From Mariniphaga sp. (GTDB lineage: Bacteria > Bacteroidota > Bacteroidia > Bacteroidales > Prolixibacteraceae), in the NCBI GenBank assembly GCA_025355585.1, contig JANXZJ010000064.1:1-64000 (forward strand): a stretch of 64,000 nucleotides of DNA, read 5' to 3'. Positions 48,067 through 56,843 of the stretch are shown piece after piece. A program made the translations under genes and the position numbers. How positions within the stretch are numbered: the stretch's first letter is position 1; every line of letters begins with the position of its first letter. Under the pieces are notes generated by a model. It did no database searches. It was given only the letters and a program-made list of their open reading frames with translations, and was not told where the DNA came from.

Positions 48067-49326
48067 ATGAATATGAAAAGAGCAGTAATAACAGGATTAG
48101 GCGCTGTAACCCCAATTGGTAATAATGTAGGCGATTTTTGGGAAAACTTACTGAATGGGAAAAGTGGTGCTTCTGCTATAACCAAATTTGAAACTTTACA
48201 TCATAAAACAAAATTTGCCTGCGAAGTCAAGAACTTTGACCCACTTCAATTCATTGAAAAACAGGAAATCAGAAAGTTGGATCTGTTCACGCAGTACGCA
48301 CTGGCTGCCACCGACGAATGCATGCGTGATTCCGGATTAAACCTTGAACGTTGCGACCTTACTAAAGTTGGAGTTATTATGGCAACCGGTATGGGAGGAA
48401 TGCAATCATTTGAAGAAGAGATATTGGCTTTTGGACAAAACGATTTAATACCGCGTTTCAATCCGTTCTTTGCTACCAAGATTATACCGAATATAGCTGC
48501 TGGACAAATAACGATCCGATATGGATTCCATGGAATTAGTTATTCTGTAGTTTCTGCCTGTGCATCATCGAATAATGCCATCGCAAACGCTTTGGATCTT
48601 ATCCGGTTAGGACGTGCGAATATCATCATTACAGGTGGAGCCGAAGCGCCAATTGTGCAGGGAGCTATCGGCGGTTTCAATTCAATGAAGGCGTTGTCAC
48701 TATTAAATGACTCACCTGAAACTGCATCCCGCCCGTTTGACAAAACTCGTGATGGCTTTGTAATCGGTGAAGGTGCAGGTATTCTAATGATTGAGGAGCT
48801 TGAGCATGCTTTGAATCGCGGCGCGAAAATATATTGTGAATTAGTTGGATATGGCGCTGCATCTGATGCATTTCACGTGGCGGCACCCCACCCCGACGGC
48901 TTAGGTGCGATACTGACCATGGAAGGAGCATTATCTGATTCGGGATTAACACCTGATGATGTTACCTATATCAATGCTCATGCAACTTCAACGCCTGCCG
49001 GTGATATCTCCGAGTGTAAAGCAATTGCTACGGTTTTTAATAATTCACTGAATCGCATTAAAATCAGCGCTACAAAATCAATGACCGGTCATTTACTAGG
49101 GGCCGCCGGGGCAATTGAGGCCATTGCCTGTATAAAATCGATCGAACGAAATGAAATTCCACCAACCATGAATCTGACTGAAAGGGATCCTGAAATAAAC
49201 TCCTTATTAGACCTTACTCCTAATAAGGCAGTTAAAAAAGAAATTCTGGTGGCTCTCAATAACACGTTCGGATTTGGAGGACATACCGTAACCACCGTCT
49301 TCAAAAAGTATCAGCATTCATCTTAA
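48067..49326 (+). CDS. fabF: Beta-ketoacyl-ACP synthase II-like (start 48067 preferred over 48046)
   Basis: KRAVITGLGAVTPIGNNV; catalytic VVSACASSNNAIANA; NAHATSTPAGD; NNTFGFGGHT. Confidence 0.92.
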   Translation: MNMKRAVITGLGAVTPIGNNVGDFWENLLNGKSGASAITKFETLHHKTKFACEVKNFDPLQFIEKQEIRKLDLFTQYALAATDECMRDSGLNLERCDLTKVGVIMATGMGGMQSFEEEILAFGQNDLIPRFNPFFATKIIPNIAAGQITIRYGFHGISYSVVSACASSNNAIANALDLIRLGRANIIITGGAEAPIVQGAIGGFNSMKALSLLNDSPETASRPFDKTRDGFVIGEGAGILMIEELEHALNRGAKIYCELVGYGAASDAFHVAAPHPDGLGAILTMEGALSDSGLTPDDVTYINAHATSTPAGDISECKAIATVFNNSLNRIKISATKSMTGHLLGAAGAIEAIACIKSIERNEIPPTMNLTERDPEINSLLDLTPNKAVKKEILVALNNTFGFGGHTVTTVFKKYQHSS

Positions 49327-49342
49327 AAGTGCCAGTCTTCAA

Positions 49343-49777
49343 TTAGTTGAACGTTTTAGTTTCTGAAAGTGCCTCAATCCGTTCCTTCAGGTGAATTTTT
49401 CGTTCATCGCGCTTGGCCGACCAGGTTTTATCTTCCTGTTCAAGAAATTCGAGCAGGGTTAACGATTTTTCATAGCAGGTAAGTGCATTGTCCGGTCTGT
49501 TTTGGGCTTCGTTTAATGTGGCTTCGGCGCAAAATAGTTCGGAGAGAACCGACAAATGGCCATTTGTATAATCGTGATCACTCAGTAATTTGTCGGTTAG
49601 CTGTTCTTTCGGAATCAACTGAAAATAGGAGGCATCACGCCTGAGCAGTTCATAATAGCCCCTTTCGAGGATCTTTTCCGCCTGTTCAAGATCACCTTTT
49701 TTGATCAGACCCAGTAACGCAGCAATCAAATCGCCGATCATCTCCACCATTCTTAAAATGTAATCTTTCTGAAACAT
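49343..49777 (-). CDS. Small TPR-like helical protein (DUF6483-like)
   Basis: QKDYILRMVEMIGDLIAALLGLIKKGDLEQAEKIL. Confidence 0.55.
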   Translation of the reverse strand: MFQKDYILRMVEMIGDLIAALLGLIKKGDLEQAEKILERGYYELLRRDASYFQLIPKEQLTDKLLSDHDYTNGHLSVLSELFCAEATLNEAQNRPDNALTCYEKSLTLLEFLEQEDKTWSAKRDERKIHLKERIEALSETKTFN

Positions 49778-49789
49778 GTCAGTATAGTT

Positions 49790-50908
49790 TTAATACCATT
49801 TAAATATCTTCAAACCAAGGATAAACGATATGGTCCCAACAGAGGCGAGCACAAGTGCTTCGCGCCAAACATCCATAAAACCCGCTCCTTCGTTAAAAAT
49901 ACTTCTGAAACTATCGGCAATCATCGTGAGGGGCAGGTACCTGATCAATGGAATCGTCCAGTCGGGGAAATTGTGATAACTGAAGAAAACGCCCGATACC
50001 ACCATCATCGGAGTTACCAGGGCATTAATGATCCCATTCCCAACTTCAGGATTGGATGTGTGTGACGAAATCAATATTGAAATTCCCGAAAAGGCAATAT
50101 TCCCTGCCAAAAACAGTACAATCAAGGCGGGCCAGCTTCCCTGAACTTTTGTCCCGAAATAGATCCAGGCAAACAAAAAAAGCAAAACCGCTTCAGCCAC
50201 ATTCATTGAAAACCTGGCCGTTATCAATGCCAGCAGAAAGTTCGATTTTTTCATAGGTGTTGCCACCATTCTGCGCAAAAGTTTCTTCGAGCGGCGATCG
50301 ATAATTGTATAACTGATACCCCAGCTACATGCCATCATGATTCCCATTGCCAGCAACCCCGGAATCAGAAAATCGACATACCGGGTTCCTTTCATCGTTA
50401 AAGGTTCGATGCCGGATTGATTCGCGGCATAAAAGGTGGGACCATATTCGTAAAGATTGGAAACCAGCTGATACGCGGATTTAGCTTCAGCGTTTGCCGG
50501 ATCAAAGTGGTATTTAACTCCTGCCGGTCCGTCTTCAATAATCATAGAAACCTTACCCTTTTTGAGCATTGTATAGGCATTCGGCCACGAAGTTTCAAAA
50601 AAAGCAAGACTTACATTTCCAAGTTTTTCATTTTTAAGATCAATGGTATATGAACTATCCTTTTTGACGCCATTTGCAGCCATGAAACCTGCCAGTTTTG
50701 TTTCACCCATCGTATTCTGATTGGCAATCACTTTTACAATAGCCAGTTTAAGGTGTACTTCACCCTTTTGAGTAAAGGCAATTCCGAGTCCCCAGGCCAT
50801 CAGAATCGGGAAAACCACACCCCAGAATATGACGGCAGGTTCACGGATAATTTCTGCGAAATGAGCGGTAATAAGCCTGTATAGCTGATGATTGGTTATC
50901 TTATTCAT
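49790..50908 (-). CDS. ABC-2 type transporter permease (start 50908 preferred)
   Basis: Hydrophobic, YVDFLIPGLLAMGIMMACSWGISYTIIDRRSKKLLRRMVATPM. Confidence 0.9.
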   Translation of the reverse strand: MNKITNHQLYRLITAHFAEIIREPAVIFWGVVFPILMAWGLGIAFTQKGEVHLKLAIVKVIANQNTMGETKLAGFMAANGVKKDSSYTIDLKNEKLGNVSLAFFETSWPNAYTMLKKGKVSMIIEDGPAGVKYHFDPANAEAKSAYQLVSNLYEYGPTFYAANQSGIEPLTMKGTRYVDFLIPGLLAMGIMMACSWGISYTIIDRRSKKLLRRMVATPMKKSNFLLALITARFSMNVAEAVLLFLFAWIYFGTKVQGSWPALIVLFLAGNIAFSGISILISSHTSNPEVGNGIINALVTPMMVVSGVFFSYHNFPDWTIPLIRYLPLTMIADSFRSIFNEGAGFMDVWREALVLASVGTISFILGLKIFKWY

Positions 50909-51641
50909 ACAAATGGCGTCCGGTAAGTGATATAAACAATTCGTCGAGTGACCGGTGACCACCGCCAAGGGTAAGTATTTCCTGAAGCGTACCTTCCGCC
51001 AAAATACTACCCTGGTCCATGATTACAATACGGTCGCAAAGAAATTCAGCTTCCTCCATGTAGTGGGAAGTAAGAATCAAGGAAGTATTTTGTTCTTTTT
51101 TAAGAGCAAGCAGGATATTCCAGATCTCGCGTCGGGCGTTTGGGTCGAGGCCCGTGGTTGGTTCGTCGAGAAGCAGAATTTTGGGTTTATTAAGCAGTGC
51201 AACTCCGAGCGCCAACCTTTGTCGCTGGCCACCGGACAGGTTATTTACATACGCCTTTTTCTTCTCCTCCAGGCCAATCAGTTTAAAAACCTCATCCACC
51301 CGAACGGTATCGAGTTTGTAAAAACTGGCAAAAAGACGCATTGTTTCATAGGCAGTCAACTTGTCCATAAACCGGGTTTCCTGGAGCGAAAGCCCAATCA
51401 TCTGGTGAAGTTCGTGTTCGTGGTTTTTCCATTGTTTGCCGGCGATGAAAATCTCTCCTTCATCGGGATGCTGAATGCCCTCAATCATCTCGACCAATGT
51501 GGTTTTTCCTGCTCCGTTCGGGCCAAGCAAAGCGAGAAACTCTCCGGGTTTTATCGTCAGGTTCACCCCTTTAACCGCCCTGACATCTTTAAACGATTTT
51601 TTAACATGCCTGACATCAACAATGTATTCTAAATCTGTCAT
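50901..51641 (-). CDS. ABC transporter ATP-binding protein
   Basis: Walker A GPNGAGKTT, LSGGQRQRLALG, LLLDEPTTGLDP. Confidence 0.95.
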   Translation of the reverse strand: MTDLEYIVDVRHVKKSFKDVRAVKGVNLTIKPGEFLALLGPNGAGKTTLVEMIEGIQHPDEGEIFIAGKQWKNHEHELHQMIGLSLQETRFMDKLTAYETMRLFASFYKLDTVRVDEVFKLIGLEEKKKAYVNNLSGGQRQRLALGVALLNKPKILLLDEPTTGLDPNARREIWNILLALKKEQNTSLILTSHYMEEAEFLCDRIVIMDQGSILAEGTLQEILTLGGGHRSLDELFISLTGRHLYE

Positions 51642-51808
51642 CCTGAAAAAGTCAATAAGTATTACGAAGCGTACGTAAAATTATTCAATTAATTACAGGA
51701 AACGACCACGAAGCTGAAATTGTTCGAATCATCAGCCAAAGTGATTAATACCGAATAAAATTGGGGTGACAGTTTGCAGCAGGAAGGATCAATCGTTCGT
51801 ACTCCTAC

Positions 51809-52049
51809 GCACGACCCAAAACGAACTGGTGGCCCGATCGTACTAGTGCGAATGACCCAACGAGGTCTGGCGGGACAATAATTCGGGAGCGAATGACCCA
51901 ACGAGGTCTGGCGGGACAATAATTCGGGAGCGAACGAGCCAGCGAGGCCTGGCGGGACAATAATTTATGAGCGAACGAGCCAACGAGGGCTGGTAGAACA
52001 ATAATTTAGGAGCGAACGAGCCAACGAGGGCTGGCGGGACAATAATTTC
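51809..52049. repeat. 41-bp tandem repeat array, five good copies plus one degenerate copy
   Basis: gcgaa[t/c]ga[c/g]cca[a/g]cgagg[t/g/c]ctggcgggacaataattygggag; unit starts 51848, 51889, 51930, 51971, 52012; degenerate copy from 51809. Confidence 0.92.
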
Positions 52050-52071
52050 AATATTTCCGGCAGAAAACTGA

Positions 52072-53766
52072 TTATTTTTCAACCTTCACCATCTCATTGC
52101 CGACCTCTTTTTCAATATCAAGTTGTTTTTCAGGATGAATCAGACCTGCATTTTTAAAAACAGTATTTCCTGTTCTTGAACCTGAAATATGGATAAGCGG
52201 AGCTGTACCCTGCTGAACTTCAAGACCGTTGATCGTGACATCAGCACTGTTCCGTAGTTCAATTGCGGGTGTCTTTTTTGTTTTGAGTGTCAGGTTTTTG
52301 ATTTTGACATTTTTGGCATCGGTGCAAATCATGCCATAATCAGCCTCCATCCGGATATTTTCGAGTCGGATGTTTTCAAGCATCATCTCAGGTAATCCCT
52401 GCAGGTATATTCCCTGTAAAGCCCCTTTGCAGTTCACATCACGGATAAAAATATTTTTAAACTGAGGTGTTTCATCGGTCACCGGTAATAGTTTTTCAAC
52501 CGAAGCTTTCTCTCCGGCTTCCAGATCTTCAGAAGCCGATCTCCCACTGTAATAAAGGTTAAAAGATATGGCCTGCGTAGGAATATTTATCATCTCAATA
52601 TCCGAAATGTAGATGTTTTCGACCACGCCGCCACGTCCGCGGTTGCTTTTAAAACGAAGGCCAACATCTGTACCAATGAAAGTGCAATTTGAAACATGCA
52701 GGTTACGAACGCCCCCTGACATCTCGCTTCCGACGGTGACTCCGCCATGACCATGATAGACAATGCAGTTTTTCACGATCAGGTTTTCGTTCGGTATTCC
52801 GCGGTCACGACCTTCCTTGTCTTTGCCCGATTTGATACAGATGGCATCGTCGCCAACATCGAAATTGCTGTCGTGAATGATGCTGTTTTTGCAAGATTCG
52901 ATATCGATGCCATCGCCGTTTTGCGAAAACCACGGATTACGGACAGTTGTATTTCGCAGCGTAAAGTCTTCACACATTAACGGATGAATGCACCATGCCG
53001 GTGAATTCTGAAAGGTAGGTCCATCGATGAGCACCTTTTTACAAGATATTAAGCTGATCATCACGGGGCGAAGGAAATCCCTGATTTGTTCAAATTCCGC
53101 TTTTGTTTTCAGGTTTCGCGGAACGTTCATTTCGGCAACTTTCTCACCATTGATAAACTGTTGTGATGGATACCAGGTTTTGCCGTTTTCACTGACCAAA
53201 CCACCTGATGCCACTAATTTTTTCCATTGCGATTCGGTCAGTTTTTCCCTTTTAACCGATCGCCAGGCCTCTCCTGAACCATCAATAATGCCTGGTCCGG
53301 TGATGGCAACATTTTCGAGATTTCGTCCGTTTACAGGTGAAGTACATCGCCAGGTATCAAAACCTTCAAAATTGGTTTCTACCAAAGGATACAAGCTTTT
53401 ATCGGTGCTGAAAACAATCAGCGAACCGGTTTCGGTATGAATTTCCAGGTTGCTTTTAAGTGTAATAGGGCCTGTCAGCCAGATTCCGCGCGGAACAATT
53501 ACCTTGCCGCCACCTTTTTTTGAAACGGCCGAAATCGCATCAGCAAATGCCTGCGTACAGAGAAACTGACCACCTGTTTGGGCACCAAAATCAGTTATTG
53601 AAACAGTATTTGCCGGAATGACTGGTTCCTGAACATGTGGCATCTGAAATTCAATACCCGTATACAAATTATCTGTCTGACTGGTTTTTGAAACAGGCTG
53701 AGCAATTGTTCCGGCAGAGAATAAAGCGACACAAAGTAGCGTGAAAGCTGATATACGAAGGATCAT
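52072..53766 (-). CDS. GH28 polygalacturonase
   Basis: QNGDGIDIESCKN, VGDDAICIKSGKD, GHGGVTVGSEMSGG, RFKSNRGRGG = GH28 catalytic motifs; signal peptide. Confidence 0.95.
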   Translation of the reverse strand: MILRISAFTLLCVALFSAGTIAQPVSKTSQTDNLYTGIEFQMPHVQEPVIPANTVSITDFGAQTGGQFLCTQAFADAISAVSKKGGGKVIVPRGIWLTGPITLKSNLEIHTETGSLIVFSTDKSLYPLVETNFEGFDTWRCTSPVNGRNLENVAITGPGIIDGSGEAWRSVKREKLTESQWKKLVASGGLVSENGKTWYPSQQFINGEKVAEMNVPRNLKTKAEFEQIRDFLRPVMISLISCKKVLIDGPTFQNSPAWCIHPLMCEDFTLRNTTVRNPWFSQNGDGIDIESCKNSIIHDSNFDVGDDAICIKSGKDKEGRDRGIPNENLIVKNCIVYHGHGGVTVGSEMSGGVRNLHVSNCTFIGTDVGLRFKSNRGRGGVVENIYISDIEMINIPTQAISFNLYYSGRSASEDLEAGEKASVEKLLPVTDETPQFKNIFIRDVNCKGALQGIYLQGLPEMMLENIRLENIRMEADYGMICTDAKNVKIKNLTLKTKKTPAIELRNSADVTINGLEVQQGTAPLIHISGSRTGNTVFKNAGLIHPEKQLDIEKEVGNEMVKVEK

Positions 53767-53790
53767 ATATTTTTGATTATGAATTTTGAA

Positions 53791-54753
53791 TTATTTATAT
53801 CCGGTGACCCAATCACCAAGAATATTTTCAGGCGTAAAGGCCTTTGCTTCCACATCTGTTAATTGATGCGACCAGGTTACCCTTTGGATAACAGAAGCAC
53901 CAGGTCCGGTGTTTTTATATTCGGCAAAGAAAGAAGTTTTTTCAGCAGTCGGTTTGTCCCAATTGTGCCAGCCTTCAGGTTTAATAAAGGAACCCATTTC
54001 ACAATTCAGGAAAGCTGCCCTCGCGTAAATACGCCATGGGCGACCGAGGTAAACTTTTTCAACGCCATCTGCAGCTGTAAGTTTGCAATTCATGAAAACA
54101 AAACCAAAAGGATTTCCTGCGGGAGAACTCGCGGCTGTAATGTATGAATCACCTTTGCAATGAATCGTACATTTTTCAAAAAACACAGTTGCTTCACCAA
54201 ATATAAAGTCGGTGGTTCCTTCAATGTGGCAATTCGTAAATAACATCCTGCTGAAACGGCCGGCAGCATAAACCGTATCCTGAAATCCTAAAAACCGGCA
54301 ATTGCGAAATACACACTGATCGCCTTCAACATGAAGTGCAACGGCTTGTCCGACTGGTCCGGCTGAATTTTCAACCGTCATATTTTCAAGAATGAAGTCG
54401 TTTGCTTCAATCTTTAAAGTAGAAGTATAAAAAGTACTGTTTCTTCCCCGGTTGATTTTATCAAAGTAATCGTCAAACGTTAGGATGGTTTTATCGACGC
54501 TCTCACCAACAATCGATAACCTGGTGTTACATGACGGAACCAGGACCTTTTCCTTATAGGTGCCGTTTTTTACGAAGATGGAGACGCGTGTATCGGGGAA
54601 AGCCTTACAGGCATCGATCGCTTTTTGAATGGAAGTGAAGTTGCCGCTGCCATCAGGTGCAACCACAAAATCGTAGTTGACAGCCATTAATGAGTGGCCT
54701 GATAACACGAATATTACTGCAAGGATAACGCGGACAAATTGTTGAGGCATCAC
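53791..54753 (-). CDS. Pectinesterase (CE8)
   Basis: DGSGNFTSIQKAID, GFQDTVYA, GTTDFIFGEATVFFEKC, YLGRPWR. Confidence 0.95.
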   Translation of the reverse strand: MMPQQFVRVILAVIFVLSGHSLMAVNYDFVVAPDGSGNFTSIQKAIDACKAFPDTRVSIFVKNGTYKEKVLVPSCNTRLSIVGESVDKTILTFDDYFDKINRGRNSTFYTSTLKIEANDFILENMTVENSAGPVGQAVALHVEGDQCVFRNCRFLGFQDTVYAAGRFSRMLFTNCHIEGTTDFIFGEATVFFEKCTIHCKGDSYITAASSPAGNPFGFVFMNCKLTAADGVEKVYLGRPWRIYARAAFLNCEMGSFIKPEGWHNWDKPTAEKTSFFAEYKNTGPGASVIQRVTWSHQLTDVEAKAFTPENILGDWVTGYK

Positions 54754-54773
54754 TAAAAGATTAAAAAAGTATA

Positions 54774-54808
54774 AAGACCTGCCAGGTATTTAAAACCCGA
54801 CAGGTCTT
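54774..54808. terminator. Imperfect hairpin between susD and pectinesterase genes
   Basis: aagacctgccaggt / acccgacaggtctt arms with two mismatches; intergenic. Confidence 0.5.
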
Positions 54809-54830
54809 GTATAAAGGTACAATTACGTCA

Positions 54831-56831
54831 TCAATAACCTGGGTTTTGCCAGAATCCTTTTGGATCGACCCCTGTGGTCTTATTGGTTACGGCATCCATT
54901 TGTGCCTGTGGAATCGGACGTAACATATGGAAATCCTGAACGCTGGCGGCACCCTGTGCATTGTAGGCTTTCACACGGCTAACCAATGTTTTTGTACGTT
55001 TGAGGTCAAACCAACGTTGTTGTTCCCCGCAAAGTTCAAGTGCACGTTCATCAAGAATTGTGTTGATATCAACAGTACCTGTCAGCGAATTGTCTTTTCC
55101 TGCAATCGCACGTTTTGCACGCAATATATTCAACGTTGCAAGAGCTGCATCGCTTCCGGTAGTCTTTAATTCAGCCTCGGCCTTAATCAGGTAAATCTCG
55201 GCCAGGCGCAATACCATCACGTCCCGGTCGTAGATTTCAGGCGTCACTTTATCGTTATCGGAACGATTGTAAACATCCGTATCGAATTTCTTGAGCGCAA
55301 TAAATGACTGGTCGCCGCAATAAGCAACATTTTTATACCTGCCGTCATTATATGGATCTAATGTAGGCATGGTAGTCGTTGGAAGTGCAGTGGCAGGATC
55401 AAGTGATGTGTACAACGGAAGTGCACCGCCAACCAGTGAATGAATGCGGTAACGTTTGTTCGCACGGGCGATCATTGCTTGTCCTTTGGCCGAAGCGGCA
55501 TCGGCAGGCATAAAGTAGAGGGCCGTGTCGGTCATCAACGGATATTTCTTTGACGAGAGTTCCAGTCCGGGAGCAATCGTATAAGCATCGCGAATGGTTG
55601 CATCGTAACGTTGATCCGTCGCCTTGTTTTTGTTGAAAAGGTTAACCAGGTACAAAGTAGGAACATAGCGCGTAAACCCACGGCCATATTTCGAATAGGT
55701 AGGTCCACAGGTGACAACTGCCTTTGTTACACTATTTGTGAGGGTTTGCGTAATACTTGTGCAACGTACAAAAACATCGGTTAAATCGCTGCCTGCATTG
55801 CTCCATTTTGGAATAAACATGAGAAGCATTGCGTTGCCGCCTCCTGTACTGCGTCCTGTTCGTGATATGATGTTGTTATAATCTAAATAGGCTCCGCTGG
55901 CATCTGTTTTGATACGGTAAGGCAGTACGTTGAGCGAGAAAGTAGCACTATAGGGTATCCCCCAGATAGATTCGCTGTTTTTCGTAACATCTTCATTTGT
56001 CATTGTCCAGACATCAGAATATTTGCTGTAGAATGTTGCGATACCGCTATTTATAACTGCATCGGCTTCCGTCTTTGCAAGTGTATAAAGATTTTGACCT
56101 GCATAAACAGGATTACTTGTGAGGCTTGTTTCTCCGAGCCACGAGGCGGCATAGAGTAGTACGCGGGCTTTAAATGCGCGGACTGCCCACAAGTTTACAC
56201 TTGAGGTTTTTGTTGTAACGGTAGCCAATTCTTTAGCTGCGGCGTCAAGGTCGGCAAGTATATTACTGTATACCGACTCTTCAGAATCGCGGTAAGCATC
56301 GGTTGTAACAGTTTTGATGGATTCCTTGTAATAAGGTACCGGACCCCAGATATTTACCATGTGCCAGTAATAGAAAGCACGAAGGAAATGAGCCTCTCCC
56401 ATGTGCTGGGTTTTCTTGGCTTCAGAGAGAAGGGTATTCTTGGGAACATATTCCAGTGTGGTGTTACAAACGTTTACAGCAGTAAAGAATGCTTCCCAAT
56501 ACTGGTCAAGGCAAGGATTGTCAGCAACATTGGCGTCTAAGCTTTCAGCCGTAATTTTATACGAATTCAAACTTTTCTGTTTGTTGTCAAAACCGTAATA
56601 GAACAAGTCGGAACCCATTTCGGAGAGACCTAAGGCGGCCTCCTTTCCATACCATGCGCGTGAATAAGTATAGCACGAAGCAACCAGGTTTTCAACTCCT
56701 GTTTCAGTTGCGTAAAGCAAGTCAGCGGTTTGCCCGACTTTGTTCTCCTCTTTAAGGAAATCGCTGCAAGATGTGGAGATGCCAAGCATAAGTACCGTAG
56801 CCCCCAGCGTTATATAAATTTTATTTTTCAT
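54831..56831 (-). CDS. RagB/SusD family nutrient-binding lipoprotein
   Basis: Lipobox TSCSDFLKEEN; GEAHFLRAFYYWHMVNIWGPVPYY; LRLAEIYLIKAEAELK. Confidence 0.95.
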   Translation of the reverse strand: MKNKIYITLGATVLMLGISTSCSDFLKEENKVGQTADLLYATETGVENLVASCYTYSRAWYGKEAALGLSEMGSDLFYYGFDNKQKSLNSYKITAESLDANVADNPCLDQYWEAFFTAVNVCNTTLEYVPKNTLLSEAKKTQHMGEAHFLRAFYYWHMVNIWGPVPYYKESIKTVTTDAYRDSEESVYSNILADLDAAAKELATVTTKTSSVNLWAVRAFKARVLLYAASWLGETSLTSNPVYAGQNLYTLAKTEADAVINSGIATFYSKYSDVWTMTNEDVTKNSESIWGIPYSATFSLNVLPYRIKTDASGAYLDYNNIISRTGRSTGGGNAMLLMFIPKWSNAGSDLTDVFVRCTSITQTLTNSVTKAVVTCGPTYSKYGRGFTRYVPTLYLVNLFNKNKATDQRYDATIRDAYTIAPGLELSSKKYPLMTDTALYFMPADAASAKGQAMIARANKRYRIHSLVGGALPLYTSLDPATALPTTTMPTLDPYNDGRYKNVAYCGDQSFIALKKFDTDVYNRSDNDKVTPEIYDRDVMVLRLAEIYLIKAEAELKTTGSDAALATLNILRAKRAIAGKDNSLTGTVDINTILDERALELCGEQQRWFDLKRTKTLVSRVKAYNAQGAASVQDFHMLRPIPQAQMDAVTNKTTGVDPKGFWQNPGY

Positions 56832-56843
56832 ATCTAACTTCTT

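Noticed and set aside
50955-51632. 225-aa plus-strand ORF
   Set aside because: Antisense to the ABC ATP-binding gene, which has clear Walker and signature motifs
51809-52049. Possible CRISPR array
   Set aside because: Repeats are contiguous with no unique spacers and no cas genes are nearby
51843-52082. Minus-strand ORFs 51689-51919 and 51843-52082 (CPARPRWLVRS-type peptides)
   Set aside because: Produced by translating the 41-bp tandem repeat; the period is not divisible by 3 and there is no conserved protein signature
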